In this document: piece after piece, positions 33,700 through 45,441 of the stretch
How the letters are laid out: every line of letters begins with the position of its first letter
Position numbering within the stretch: the first letter of the stretch is position 1
NCBI GenBank assembly: GCA_022828595.1
Contig: JAKGHH010000001.1
Span: 73,218,401-73,282,400 of the forward strand
DNA from: Nelumbo lutea
Taxonomy: Eukaryota; Streptophyta; Magnoliopsida; Proteales; Nelumbonaceae
Length of the DNA stretch: 64,000 nt
Direction of reading: 5' to 3'
Made by a program: the position numbers and the translations under genes
Notes under the pieces: generated by a model
The model's database searches: none
The model's input: the letters and a program-made list of their open reading frames with translations, nothing else
What the model was told of the DNA's origin: nothing

Positions 33700-34985
33700 A
33701 GAGATGCCGCACTGGTTACTACCTCACCGTGCTCGGGCTCAACCGGCCTAGGAGCTTCAGGCTCACTCGAGTTGGGGGCCTCGTGCTCGACCAACCTGGG
33801 AACTTCAGAGCTGAACGTGCATTCTGTGATGAAGTCTACTAAGGCTTGGGCCTTGATAGCAGTTCGCAGCTTGTATTGGAGGTCGTACTCGCTGAGCTCA
33901 ATAGCCCACTTCGTCAGTATACGGGAGACCTCGGGCTTGAGTAGAACTTGCCTCAGAGGTTTGGTGGTGAGGGCGATGATAGTGTGAGCTTGGAAGTACG
34001 GATAGAGCTTTCGGGCTGCAATAACTAGTGCATAGGCCAACTTTTCTATCTCTGGATATCTCGTCTCTATTCCCTGCAATACTTTACTAACATAGTAGAT
34101 AGGTCGTTGGACCCGATCTATCTCTTTTATCAGTACCGAGCTAACCACCTCGTCACTTGTCGAGAGGTACAACTCTAAAACATCACCCTCATCGAGTCAA
34201 GTTAAGACTGGTATACTAGTGAGGTACTTTTTGAGCTCATCAAACGTGAGCTGGCATTCTTCAGTCCACTCAAAACCTTTGCTCTTAATTGCCATAAAGA
34301 AAGGCAGGCAGTGGTCCGCCGACTTGGACATAAAGCGGCTCATAGCAGTTATTCGGCCATTCAACCTCTAAACCTCCTTTAGTTTTTGGGGTGGTCTCAT
34401 GTCTAGGATGGCCTTTACTTTGTTCGGGTTGGATTCAATGCTGCGCTGGTTAACAATCTATTCCAGGATATTACCCGAGGTAACACCGAAGACACTTATT
34501 GGGGTTCAACTTCATGTTAAATTTGCATAAAATTTTGAAAACTGAATGCAGGTCTTGTATTAAATCATGCGAAAATTGGGTCTTGGCGACCATATTGTCT
34601 ACATAGCATTCTATTTTTCTACCGATCAATGGCTTAAACAATTTATTCACAAGTCGCTGAAAGGTTGCCCCAACATTTTTCAACCCAAAGGCATGACCTT
34701 GTAACAGTACAGACCGAGCTTAGTTATAAAGGCAGTCTTTTCTTCATCAGCTGGGTCCATCCTAATCTGGTTGTAGCCCAAATAGGCATCTAGGAAGCTC
34801 AGCAACTCATGCCCTGAGGTCGCATCCACTAGATGGTCGATCCTGAGGAGTGGAAAGCAGTTCTTTGGGCAAGCTCGATTCAGGTTAGTGTAGTCGATGC
34901 GCATGCGCCATTTACCGTTAGCCTTTTTTACCAGAATGGGGTTGGCCACCTAGCTTGGGTAGTGAACTTCTCTGATAAAGTCAGC
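33700..34985 (-). pseudogene. Tat-element reverse transcriptase and first RNase H
   Basis: VANPILVKKANGKWRMRIDY, then ACPKNCFPLLRIDHLVDATS and LLSFLDAYLGYNQIRMDP give the fingers and palm with the first catalytic Asp. After a frameshift near 34685, GRKIECYVDNMVAKTQFSHD follows: the second Asp of YVDD is Asn (34594-34596). RNase H follows with RPIYYVSKVLQGIETRYPEI and TNK-like TTKPLRQVLLKPEVS to about 33870. Then comes a Pro/Glu-rich linker (EAPNSSEPEAPRPVEPEHGE). A TAG replaces the expected Trp codon near 34949. Confidence 0.95.
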
Positions 34986-34989
34986 TGCG

Positions 34990-35993
34990 AGGAGCTTCTC
35001 GACCTCCTTTTCAACTGTCCTCCATTGCTTTGGAGCTAAGTTGTGTTTCTTCTGTCTAACGGTCCTAACTACAGGATCAGTATTAAGCTTGTGAGTTATG
35101 ATATTGGGGTCTATGTCAGGCATCTCTACCGCATACCATGCAAAAATATTTAAATTTTCAAGTAAGAAGTGTACCAATTGAGATCGTAGGGGCTTCCACT
35201 CCACTATGGAAGCACCGATCTGAAGTGTCCAAGCTAGATGCTCCACCGATGCTGGGATGGAGACAGTCTCTTCTATGGGTGCAGCACACTCCTCACACTG
35301 CTCTGTATGTCGCTCTAGCTCGAGGTCATCGGCCACCTTGGCTTTCCCTTTGAGGGCGGCGACGTAGCACTTACGATACTCAAGCCGGTCACCTCACGCT
35401 ATCCCGATTCCAAAGTTAGTGGGGAACTTCATCACCAAGTAGTAAGTGGAGACCACTACACGTAGGGCATGGGTGATCGGCCGATCTACTATAGTATATG
35501 GGGAAGGGGTTGCGACCACTAAGAAGTCGTGGTTGAGCCTCACAATGCTAGGCTAGGTGCCGACTTCCACAGGTACTGTAATCCTTCCCAGGGGCCTGAC
35601 TTCCTCTCTGCTGAAGCCTACCAAGGGAGTGTTCGCGGGCTTCAAGTCGCTTTCTTGGAGCTGGAGCTGGTCGAATGCTATTTTGAAGAGGATATCTGTA
35701 GAGCTGCCAAAGTCGACAAGGACACGCCTGACTTCAAAGTCATTAATCTTTATCTTTATGACGAGCGCGTCATCATGGGGGTAGTGGACCCTGCGCGCGT
35801 CGTCCGTCGTGAAGAAGATCGGATCTTCTGTCCTTGGCCTCTTCGGTGGGTTCTATTCTTCCATGGCGGCCTCGCGAGCTGATGTCTGAGCTGCAGTTGT
35901 GGTACAGCCCGCGACAATCGAACCTCCAACGATTATGTGGATGGTCCCCTGAACTGGTCTCTCTTTCGGGGACTGCCTCTATGGTTGCTCTGC
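34990..35993 (-). pseudogene. Tat-element aspartic protease and link to RT
   Basis: The protease active site reads RRVLVDFGSSTDI (about 35690-35725), where retroelement proteases have D-S/T-G. The Phe at the second position should abolish activity and is one C-to-T change from Ser. The flap-side part ends near 35390. The linker follows with VEHLAWTLQIGASIVEW, then LNIFAWYAVEMPDIDPNIIT and LLAADFIREVHYP, leading into RT. The protease would release gag and pol products from the polyprotein. Confidence 0.85.
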
Positions 35994-37789
35994 CTATCTG
36001 CTGGATTCAGGAGCACCTCTGTTCTGCTCCTCCTGTCGACCTGCTTTATTATTATTATTTAGTACAAAATTTTTCAAGTATCCGAGACGAATGAGCTCCT
36101 CTATCTCGTCACAGAGGTTTTTACAATTTTCGGTGCTATGACCATGATTTTTATGGAAACTACAATACAAATTTTTATTCCTTACACTAGGATCGGCCTT
36201 CAACCGAGGTGGCCACTTCACATACGGGGCGTCCTTGATCGTCATAAGATCTTGGCCCGCTTCACATTCAGGAACGTATAGTCCGTTCTTTCTGTTGTTG
36301 GAGCTCGGAAAGGCTGACTCGGCCTTGCCCCTCGAGCTAGGTCTTTTTTCTTCTTACCATTCCATTGAATTGAGGACTCGCCTTCCCTTTTTCTCTTTTT
36401 AGGTGCACTTGCGTTCTTCTGGTTGATTTTCTCCTCTGTCCCTATAAACCGATCCGCGAGCTTGAGGAACTCGGTCACAGTCTTGGGCTGGTTAACTACC
36501 ACATGCCACTTGAATCCCTTATGAGTGATGCCTCGCTTGGCCACGGTGAGACGAACTGCGGGGTCCAGATCAAGTATTTGCAAACAAGTGTCATTGAACC
36601 GCTTGGTATAACTCCGAATGGACTCCCTTTCCTTCTGGATTATGCCAAGGAGGCTTTCTTGAGTTTTTGGGCAACTCTTGCTGGTGACAAAGTGGGAGGT
36701 GAAGACTTGCACGAACTACGCCCAGCTTCTTATCGATCTGTGCGCAAAGTTTTGGTACCATGTGCGGGCCACCCCTTTGAAGGTGGTGGAGAAAGCCACG
36801 CACATATAGGATTAATTGGCCCTTGCCAGGTGCATCTGGGACTGGAAGGCGTCCACATGGTCGTTCAGATCGAAGGACCCATCGTACTTATCCAGGGGAG
36901 GGAGCTTGAAGTCCTCCGGCATAGGGACCGCAAGAAGTTCAGATGACAGAGGGGAAGGGACCGACAGGATAGGAGTAGCTTTTACTTCATCTGATCTTAC
37001 CTCCTCCTTACCCTTGAGCTCAGGCAGGACGTGGGTAGCAATTCGGCGAGTTCGTCGGGGCCTCTGCTGCTGCTTCATCGGCTCAGCATTGGTGTTGTTG
37101 GCTTTAGTATTACCAAGCTTGATGGGCTCGAACTACTGATGGTAGCTGTGAACCGAAGGGCCCTGCTTGTAATTTGTGGTTAGGACCTCGAACTAGTTTT
37201 CTACAAGTGGGAGCTCAAACTGAGAGTGCTGAGGTGATGCGGGCCTGACCGGTTGGGAGGCCCCTGACCTGCCCACAGGCTGCGAGGTGGGGGTGACTAG
37301 TCTCTCCTTCCTGCCATGGGATGAGGCTTGGCTTTTGGAAGGATTCTGGGTTTAAGAGGCCTCTCCCCGGCGAGGACGTTTGCTCCGACGGGAGGGCTTG
37401 GCTTGCTTCGAGGCCGGATGCCAAGGGGGAAGCGGCTGTTGGGCCTAAGGCAGTGAAGAGAACTGTTGTTGGTAATGGTACTGAGAAACTTGATGAAATT
37501 GTTGGAACTATTGCATTTAAGATTGCATGGCTCGCATGCACTGCACCAAGTCTTCAATTTGGTTTTGGTTGCTTACTAGGGGAACAACAGAAGGTTCAGT
37601 AAAGGTTGCTCCAACCGTGGAAGGGAGTGGAACGTTCACAGGTGCCACTGTGTAAGGCACGTTCAAGCTGGGAATTCCGTCCATGGAGAGGGGGATGGTG
37701 AACTGTCCAATGCAGACAGTGGGGAGCTGAGGTTGTTCCCCATAAGTGTTTTGGTCGGCACCACGTTCGACATTACTAGAGGAAGCCAT
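35994..37789 (-). pseudogene. Tat-element gag
   Basis: It starts MASSSNVERGADQNTYGEQ at 37789. The capsid-type gag domain includes DFKLPPLDKYDGSFDLNDHV and VDAFQSQMHLARAN. Then, after a frameshift near 36715, QVFTSHFVTSKSCPKTQESL and YTKRFNDTCLQILDLDPAV follow. A Lys/Arg-rich stretch (PKKRKREGE) and the Tat-style zinc motif YCSFHKNHGHSTENC (about 36155) end it. Gag forms the particle that packages element RNA. Stops near 37517 and in the middle make it non-functional. Confidence 0.9.
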
Positions 37790-37847
37790 GAATGTTGAGT
37801 TTTTTAGAGGGGGTTGTGGAGATTAGAGGAAGGCTTTTTGAAGCATT

Positions 37848-37863
37848 CCCACAGACGACGCCA
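37848..37863 (-). other. Primer-binding site of the Tat element
   Basis: On the minus strand TGGCGTCGTCTGTGGG follows the 5' LTR end after two T residues. Its start resembles the TGGCGCCGT of tRNA-Asp-primed plant elements, but the later bases differ, so I do not assign the tRNA. Confidence 0.65.
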
Positions 37864-37865
37864 AA

Positions 37866-38873
37866 TGATGCAGCGCGATCTGAGCACTCCTAGTTGGCAG
37901 TCAACTGGCTTCTAGTTGGCGACGATTGGTACCTGAGAAGAAGGCGGTGAAGGATTCCCGAGGGACCTGCCCAGTGGGAATACTCCAATGCTTAAGTTAA
38001 AACACTTGAGAGTGCAGTAAGGAAAGCAAAGAGAGCTAAGAGTGCAGGTAGTGCTAGATCAGTAAATTCAAGGTTAATTCAGGATACAAGTTCGATGCTT
38101 AAGTTAGAACACTTGAGGGTGCAGTAAGGAAAGCAAAGAGAGCTAAGAGTGTAGGTAGCGCTAGATCAGTAAATTCAAGGTTAATTCAAGATACAAGGTA
38201 CAAGATACCTCTGCCCCTTTGACCCTAGGGCCTTTAAATGCAGATGTTCTTATCAAATCGGGTGTAAACGCCACTAGCTCTATGTTGCAGCCGTTATTTG
38301 CCAGGGCTGCGCAGGTAAATATTGCAGGGTACTACCCAATCAGATGAGAGACACGACCTAGAAAGGACAGACACGCCACCACCTATCGAGAGACATGGGT
38401 GCAGTCTACTGGGTTGGCAGGGATTGCACCGTTAGTCAGGAGACGTGATGCAGTCTGATGGGTAGGGTCTCGTCAGATAAGAAGCTTCCTGAGAACTCCG
38501 CATCGTTTAACAGCGAGCTATCCCATAGTGAGCTGCCTTGTAGAGAGCTCTTGGATGTGTCCCGAGGTGATTCCGCCTGAGGTTGCTTTTGGGGCAATCT
38601 TCTTGCCTAAGTATTGGAGCGAGCTGGTTCTCTCAGCTCGCGAGCTGGGATAGACTTGTCTTGGAGTATTCCCTTTCCACATACCGGGGTCCATGAGCTC
38701 GCGTTGTAGCGAGCTCATTCCGTGGCGAGCTGTAATGTTGCGAGCTGTCCTGGGAGGACCTTAATGAGCTCGCTACTCAGTCGTATCCAAGCTGTCATGC
38801 TGAGTTGTTGCTCATGCTGAGTCACGTCCACGTGTCGTCTTCTTGGGAGGTCGGGTCAAATCACCCTCCATCA
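37866..38873 (-). repeat. 5' LTR of the Tat element (1008 bp)
   Basis: It carries the same TGATGCAGC...CTCCATCA ends as the left LTR. A 107-bp tandem duplication (37988-38094, 38095-about 38201) starts at ATGCTTAAGTTA and is absent from the left LTR. The U3-side half is rich in AGCGAGCT/AGCTCGCT octamers. Confidence 0.95.
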
Positions 38874-38878
38874 AGAAG
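38874..38878. repeat. Target site duplication, right (AGAAG)
   Basis: Identical to 27820-27824. Confidence 0.9.
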
Positions 38879-39189
38879 CTTCTTCTTCAATGGAGATTAT
38901 TCACCAGTGTGGTGGGAGACTTTGACTCTGAGAGAGTTGAATTAGCAGAGAGAAGCTAAGGTGTGGCTTTGAGTACAAGAATGTGCGTCTAAGTTCTTCC
39001 TTGTTCTAGAACGAAAATGAGCAGGTAGGGAGAAAAGGTGCGCAGGATGAAGAAACTTGCATCCCTACCTTTTTTATTTCCTCAGATTATTACATTTTTC
39101 ATTTGCATTCTCAATCATTGATTTTAATTCAAATCAATGGTTCAAATAAAATGATATATATTAAAAGTCTAAAATCACATTAGCGTTAC
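38879..39189. other. Spacer flanking the gypsy element
   Basis: Probably continuous with 27700-27819 before the insertion: both have AGAGA-rich sequence and a GAATTAGCAGAGAGAAG/GAATCAGCAATGAGAAG phrase. No gene recognised. Confidence 0.45.
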
Positions 39190-39427
39190 TTTAAAAGTGT
39201 TTTTAACGGCAAATTCATAAAAGCCACTTTAAACAAAGATATAGTGACGTTTTATACATGCATTTTATGGCAATTTAAAATCAGCCACTAAAAAAATATA
39301 TTTAGTGGCGATTTTTCTAGATATGTAATGGCAATTCTTAAAATCGCCACTAAAACTAACGTTTAATGGCACTTAAATAGATGCTACCATAGAACACGCC
39401 TCTAAATAATGATTTTCTTATAATGGT
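39190..39427. mobile_element. CACTA-type fragment
   Basis: TTTAGTGGCGATTTTT and AAAATCGCCACTAAAAC recur in both orientations, and the right end TTTTCTTATAATG is one base from a CACTA terminus. The left terminus is not found. Confidence 0.5.
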
Positions 39428-41339
39428 TTCAAGACACTTGAATCGACACCAACAGTGCAAGAATCATGCAAAATCCAAAGCCAATGGTGAAGAGAAGGGC
39501 AAAGGATTCAAAGATGGTGGATTGCATCAAAAGACAATCTTGATGATGGGAGAAGAGTGCAATTGTCGGATTTCTTGAGCAAAATCTGTTATGATAGAAA
39601 AAGCTTCTGAACGAGATTCTGCTAGGGTATTCACATGCAAATCCGTTGTTGTGCTATGCTTTTCCAACGATCAAGGATGTTGTTTATGAGTCCTTATCTT
39701 TCTACGTAGAAAGGTTTTTTGTGGTAGCAGCCTAGCAGGAGGGAAGGACTTTCCATATTCCATTTTTTATGTTCATGTATTATATTGTACTTATGTTTTC
39801 AGCTATTACCATGTGTGTTCATGGCGCACTGTTTTGCTTATGGTTTTGGCTTTTTTTTTACTGGTTAGAACTGATTTGAGGAAGTAGATTAAAAATAAAT
39901 TCTGCAACTTTATCAAAAGCAAGCTGAAACCTTTGCACAAGCATATTTAAGCCGTTGATATGGAGAAATTCCAAGTGGCTCAATGGATAGTGTCGAAGCT
40001 AAGAAAGATAAGGGGTAAAATTGGAACTCTGAATAGATGTTCCAAGGAAACATGCATGCAAATTGAATCTTGATTTAGTTTTCTCCACCGAAACTAATCT
40101 ACTGGAATAATTTGTTTTTTCTTTAATGGTGTTATGTCAATCTGATTTTTGTAATGTTTAGATGAAAATAAATGTGAAGTATGTCATTGATATGTTTAAT
40201 CATTCATGCGAGGTTGAGCTTTTGGTTAACTTGCTCTTATCTGTGATGCTCATGAAACGATCACTATTCCATGAGTTCCGTAGGTAAACTGGCCTCCCAT
40301 CGCATTTAAACATTAATTTGATCTTCATTTCAGAGTTTGAATTGTCTAAGTTGGGTTGTTGATATCAATTTTATTTACAGAAGGAAAAGGAATTATAATT
40401 TGATTTTAGTGTAGAATTTACTATAACAAGCAACAAACCTCTAATGCATCATTACATATATATATTATATAAGAAGAAAGATTTTCCACCTAAATAGGTA
40501 ACCTGAAGTAGTAGAAGTTGCCAAGGAATATTAGAAGTAAAATAATGGTCGTGAGGAAGGAGATGATGAGTCAAGCAATATTAATGGTAAAAAATAATTT
40601 AAAACCAGACTAGCTTAGCCTATTTGCTTGAAGATAGAGGACAGGTGGTGAATAGTAATATTGAGTTGTGTTGGAAATGCTAAAAAGGAATGCAGTTAAA
40701 TCGAGACTGGGAGATAAAAGGCTAAGAGCAATAATGAATGTGTGGAGTTTGGGAACTCGAATGGCAAAGTAGTGGATTAGCCCATTAGCCCATTAGCCCT
40801 GGTGGGATGGCTAATCCATCTGTCCCAAAATGAGCTAAATGGAGAATTGGTCGGTGGGCTTAAGAGCTCAACAAAGTTTCAAAGCAGATTGTTTGTAATC
40901 CAGTAGAAAAAGGGTGTATCCATTGAAAAATATGAAAAATTAATTAAAAAATAATAAATCAAAATAAAAATTACTTAAATATAATATAAAATATTTTTTT
41001 ATTATTATTAGTATTGATAAAATTATAATTTTCAATCCATTTAAATGCATCAAAAAAATAAATAAAATTAATCAACTTTGTTTATCCGCAAATTAATTAT
41101 TAAAGAATGCATTTTTTTAGTTTTAAAATTTGCTTCCATTAATTTAAATCCTATTATAAATTTTGATAAAATTAAAAATTAATAAAACTTAATTATGTTT
41201 GAATTTTACTTGGACTAGCTTGGCCTACTTGGGTTGAACTTGGACCAGCTCTACCTAATAGTAGTTATCTCCGGTCTCAAAAGGATTGTGCTTGTTATCT
41301 CCACTTAAAGGAAAAAGCACTCGTTTCAAATAATATAAG
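39428..41339. other. Spacer
   Basis: No gene recognised. 40775-40880 repeats TAGCCCATTAGCCC and, with CTTGGCCTACTTGGGTTGAA at about 41220-41275, may frame a decayed hAT-like element around an A+T core. Confidence 0.4.
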
Positions 41340-41757
41340 ATCCATAAAATAGGCCTGTTATTATTTACAAATAAAACTTTATTTAATCTCTCAAATTAAA
41401 TAACAATTTTATATAAAAATATCAAATAAAATAATAACCTAAATTTATAACATAAAAAATTGGTGTGAAACAAAATTTATCAGAATACATGAATGAAAAA
41501 ATATCAGGATACTAGCCCCATACTTTGTCAATTATAAAGATGTAAGACCCATGTTAATTTTTTTATAGTTAAATAATAAATTTCAAATTAAATGATACTA
41601 TTATTACCCCTTACTTAGTATAAAATCATTATCTAGACAAAACATGATAAATCTCTTAAATCAAATAAAAAAACTAACCTAAATATCTAATATAAATAAT
41701 TAAAATAAATAAAATAATTTAAATTAATGATCCCGTACTTAGTACGGAGTCATTCCT
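41340..41757 (-). repeat. Unclassified repeat family R1, copy 2
   Basis: Read on the minus strand from 41757 it runs AGGAATGACTCCGTACTAAG, then TTATATTAGATATTTAGGTT and ACATGGGTCTTACATCTTT, colinear with 9617-9965. TACTAAG-type phrases recur inside as in copy 1. Confidence 0.7.
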
Positions 41758-42194
41758 ATTATTTTTATGAAGGGAACCTAACGACCAACTTTTCACACAC
41801 AGCATAAATATTATCATTGATTAAAAATAAAGGACTAAGACGGCCAACGGCAAACAACCAGAATGTTTATGAGTTTTTTCTAATCCCAACATTAACTGAA
41901 GCCCGAAGGTTGTCACTTTCTAGAGTTAAACCGTCCAATCCTACTCAAAAGAGACAGGCCCTCAAGGGCCGCCTATACCTTCACCTAGCACAAAGGAATC
42001 TGCACCCAAAACATCATTCCAATATTTGGTAATCGCACCAAAGGAAACAATTCCAGTTTCACAAAAATGAAAAACCATCCTTCTTAAGAAAGGGCCCAGG
42101 AGTTCATTCAGTATCCAGTACTCAGTATTCGCCTATACCTCTCTCTCTTTGGCTTTTCAGTATCCAGTATTCACCCCACAAGGTTCATTCAAGT
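41758..42194. other. Spacer with a 71-codon open frame
   Basis: The frame at 41817-42032 shows no motif I recognise. 42107-42175 has two copies of a TTCAGTATCCAGTA-TC phrase. Confidence 0.4.
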
Positions 42195-42202
42195 TTTGCA
42201 GC

Positions 42203-42619
42203 CTAGGGGTGAGCATTATTCGGTTAAAAGTTAAAATCGAAAAAATAAATTGAAAATTTTGGTTTTAGTTTTTTTTGGTTCGATTAGTTTGATTTTTGAA
42301 AGTTTTGGTTTTCGGTTTTGATTTTTAAAATAAAAAATTCGATAAATAAAAAAAATAAAATTAACCAGAATTCATTATATAATATGTAATATATAATATA
42401 TAATATGCTATATATTTATATATTAATATATTATATATAGTATATTATAATGAAATTCAGTTTTATAATATAATATATATATATATAATATTTTATATAT
42501 GTTAATGGAATTCGGTTTATTTGGTTTTCTTGTAATTTGGTTTTTATTTTTTTATTTCGTTTTAAAATTTTCAGTTTATTCGTTCAGTTTTTAACCAAAT
42601 AAAATGAATGCTCACCCTA
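42203..42619. mobile_element. Non-autonomous hAT element, about 417 bp
   Basis: Ends TAGGGGTGAGCATT and AATGCTCACCCTA are near-perfect inverted repeats. TTTGCAGC occurs at 42195-42202 and again at 42620-42627, an exact 8-bp target duplication (one extra C precedes the left end). The arms have TTTGGTTTT-type sequence and the core is TATA-rich. Confidence 0.92.
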
Positions 42620-42627
42620 TTTGCAGC

Positions 42628-43189
42628 AAAGTCGTCTTCTGATCCTAAGCCAACTTATCAACATTATGCACAACAACGCTCAAAACAATATTGTAATCAT
42701 TAAAACATATTTTATTTCTAACCTTTCAACTTGTCCATGAAATAGAAGCAAAATCTATGAAAGATTTGTTTTAATCTTACCATCTAGAGTCCAAACCAAT
42801 GTTTAGAGAACCGAGCATAAAATCTGAGAAGGGAGAGATTCACGGGTCAAAGGTTTGACCAGGGTCGAACCGTGATGGTGTGGCATATACATATATATAG
42901 TACAAGTCATATAAATATTATATATATATATATATATATATTTTACAATTTTTAATATGCTTAAATATGGTGGATGGATAGAAGGTTTCTTAATTTTTAA
43001 AACAAATGACTAGGGTTCAAGCCTTTTAATGTACATTTCTTTAAAATACATGCATAATAATGTAACATCTAATATGTATAATAAATAGTCATTAATTAGC
43101 ATAAGTAGAGAGGTAGATTAGTGGTAATTAAGTAATATATGAAAATAAGAGGTCTTGGGTTCAAATGTTGTCAAAAATATTTTAAAATT
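42628..43189. other. Repeat-derived spacer with box B-like motifs
   Basis: (TA)n lies at 42919-42941. GACTAGGGTTCAAGCC (about 43009) and TTGGGTTCAAATG (about 43154) resemble tRNA-type box B, and TAGATTAGTGGTA (about 43112) resembles box A. A decayed SINE or a tRNA-like scrap in a larger repeat is possible; there is no tRNA fold. Confidence 0.35.
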
Positions 43190-43687
43190 TCACTTATGTA
43201 TGGACCTGACGGTTTCATGAAACCAGGATTGATTCATCGGTTTTCCGGTTCAACTGGTTGGTGGTTCAACTAGTTGGTCAACCAATTTTTAGTGGGTTTT
43301 GAGTAAGTCTGGTTATTGGGGTATGACCAAATTGGTCAGAGCCCTGAGTCATGATTCAACCGGCTAGTCCAGTCCAATTTTCTAAACACTGGTCCAAACT
43401 ATTGAGCAGTACCAATTGTTAAAATTTTGGTTGTTAGATATTTTAAATTTTCACTTATGTATGGACTCGGGTGGCTTTATGAAATCAGGACTGATTCACC
43501 GGTTTTCTGATTCAACTGGTTGATCAACTAATTTTCAGCGGGTTTTGAATAAATCTGGTTATTGGGGTATGACCAAATTGGTGAGAGCCCTAAGTCACAG
43601 TTCAACCAACTAGTCTAGTTCGATTTTCTAAACACTAGTCCAAACTATTGAGCAGTACCAATTGTTAAAATTTCGGTTGTTAGATCT
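43190..43687 (+). repeat. Tandem duplication, period about 261 bp
   Basis: 43190-43450 and 43451-43687 both start TCACTTATGTATGGAC and share GTTATTGGGGTATGACCAAA and ATTGAGCAGTACCAATTGTT. The sequence is rich in GGTTCAACTGGTT, typical of a plant hAT MITE family. Confidence 0.85.
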
Positions 43688-43728
43688 GTTCTAAGACCCA
43701 ACTTGCTACCAAACCACACACTAGGGCT

Positions 43729-44095
43729 GTTAAAGGAGTTGGGTCTACCCTACTGTTTTCAAAACCGGATCGGACCGGACGGTCGGACTGGAAAAACCAG
43801 GAACTGGTCCTTTTTCCTCCAAAACTGCTTTTTCCCCCAAAACCGTTGATTTTAGTCAGCAAACTGCTGAACTGGCCGATTAACTGTTCGAACCGTTTGA
43901 ACGATTTTGACTGTTTTCCAATTTTTTATTTTTTTTTATTTTGTTGCTAAAATGGGCCAACCGTTCGGATCGAACAATCGGACCATTCAAACCAATAACT
44001 GAACCCCTGACCAGTTCGATCACCAATTCATTTTTAAAAACCATGGTCTACCCGATAGACCCGAACCGTTCATAACAGTTTATGGCCCTACAACC
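43729..44095. mobile_element. hAT-like inverted-repeat element
   Basis: TAGGGCTGTTAAAGGAGTTG and, at the other end, CATAACAGTTTATGGCCCTA are imperfect inverted ends, with GGGTCTACC and GGTCTACCCG just inside. AACCGTTCGAACC-type palindromes fill the middle. The flanks do not show a matching 8-bp duplication. Confidence 0.55.
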
Positions 44096-45085
44096 ATGAA
44101 TGAATAATTGCAGGTTTTCTCAAAATTAAAGGGAGATTTTTATTAAAATAAACCTCAGATTAGGGGAGATTTATATTTTACCACATTCTTTTTTGTGTTG
44201 TATGTGCAATCTGTTAAACACTAAAACTGGCTAGGGAATTAAGATAATGCCTCACTCCAATCATAAATGTTAAAAGATTCATTACCTTCGGCTAATTGGA
44301 TTTCGCGCTTATTATTAATGTTTAGGTCATGTTTGAAAGCATTTATTCAAAATAAGTGTTTATTTGGACTGGAATCACACTATTACACTTATTTGGTGTT
44401 TGGAAAATAAACCCGAAATAAATGTATATGCAAAAAACTATTAAACACTTAAACTGGTTATGGAATTAATGATAATACTCTATGTGCTAAAAGAGAGGTT
44501 GAATGGTTGTGAATCCAGTGTATTTTATGACTTTATGAGTGACGTGAAGGATTCTCATTGATTCCACAGCCTAGTTAACAGCCTTCAGTCGTCGATCACC
44601 CCTAATTAGATCTCGTGTTTATTGTTAATATTTAATATAATTTCCCGTTGGTAGGTTTCCTAACCTTTTAATACCTTTTTATTTTTCAAATACAGCCTAA
44701 AAAATCATTAAGGTGATGTTTGCTTCTATGGTCGTTTATTGAAAAAACACCGTTACATCAATGTCTTATATACGTTAGCGTTTATTAAATAATAAAAAAC
44801 TGAAATGCATTAACTTGTGTATATAAAGTAGTTAGGAAAATGTCAAATTTTCATTTCGTGGTTGCCTTAACATTTCTTGAAAGGAAATATTTATCTTATA
44901 CACTAGTATAAGATATTAATCTGACGTCAAAAGTTAAAAATGTTTAAAATAATATTTAAACAAACAAAAAACAATAAACATTGAAATGGAAGCAATGATA
45001 TTAAAAAAGTGTTTGGTTCATAGCAATATTTTCTCATTCTGTCTATTTTTATTTATTCTTTTTCATTTTAAAATTTCATATTGGA
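44096..45085. other. Spacer with MITE-like scraps
   Basis: GATGTTTGCTTCTATGG (about 44715) and AACATTGAAATGGAAGCAAT (about 44976) are inverted and may bound a decayed MITE of about 280 bp. No gene seen. Confidence 0.4.
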
Positions 45086-45441
45086 TAGGGGTGGCAACAA
45101 GCCAAGCTTTTTATGACTCGATTATGAAACGAGCCAAGCTTGAACCTACTAGAGCTTGGCTCATGAACCGGCTCGAATATATATATATATATATATAATA
45201 AAAATATTATAATTATTAATTATTATAATTCTTAATTTTTTAAATATTAAATAAAAATATTTTTATATATAATTTTTTTATTTTTATAAAATATTTTTCT
45301 CAAAATTGAACTTAAACTTGTACATTTTTTACTCGAACCGAACAACTCGAACTGAACTCAAGCTCGAGCATTGTATAACAGTCTCAAACCAAGCTTGAAT
45401 TTGTACTATTCTTAGACTCGGCTCGAATCCACACCGTTAGA
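45086..45441. mobile_element. hAT-like element, ends diverged
   Basis: The left end is TAGGGGTGGCAACAAGCC; the right end GGCTCGAATCCACACCGTTA is roughly its mirror. GAGCCAAGCTTGAA and CTCGAACCGAACAACTCGAA repeats lie inside around a TATA core. No clean duplication. Confidence 0.5.

Larger units (their letters stand above)
27825..38873 (-). mobile_element. Full-length Ty3/gypsy Tat-lineage retrotransposon, 11.05 kb
   Basis: Two LTRs, a perfect 5-bp target duplication, a primer-binding site and a polypurine tract define an insertion transcribed on the minus strand. The order is 5' LTR (right), gag, protease, RT, RNase H, second RNase H, integrase, an opposite-strand extra gene, 3' LTR (left). 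A second RNase H and an antisense gene after integrase are hallmarks of the Tat group. All coding parts are broken, so any movement would need proteins from another copy. Confidence 0.95.

Noticed and set aside
33442..33987. 181-codon open frame on the plus strand
   Set aside because: It is the complement of the RNase H region of the Tat element; the minus strand carries clear family motifs and the plus frame none.
36503..36946. 147-codon plus-strand frame
   Set aside because: Shadow of gag on the opposite strand.
27825..38873. Endogenous pararetrovirus or retrovirus with an envelope gene
   Set aside because: The extra gene is antisense, lacks signal peptide or membrane segments, and the domain order is that of a Tat retrotransposon.
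41817..42032. 71-codon frame considered as a small gene
   Set aside because: No family resemblance and no supporting signals; kept only as part of the spacer description.
43090..43170. Possible tRNA gene from box A and box B-like motifs
   Set aside because: No acceptor stem or anticodon arm can be folded; at most a decayed SINE-like scrap.
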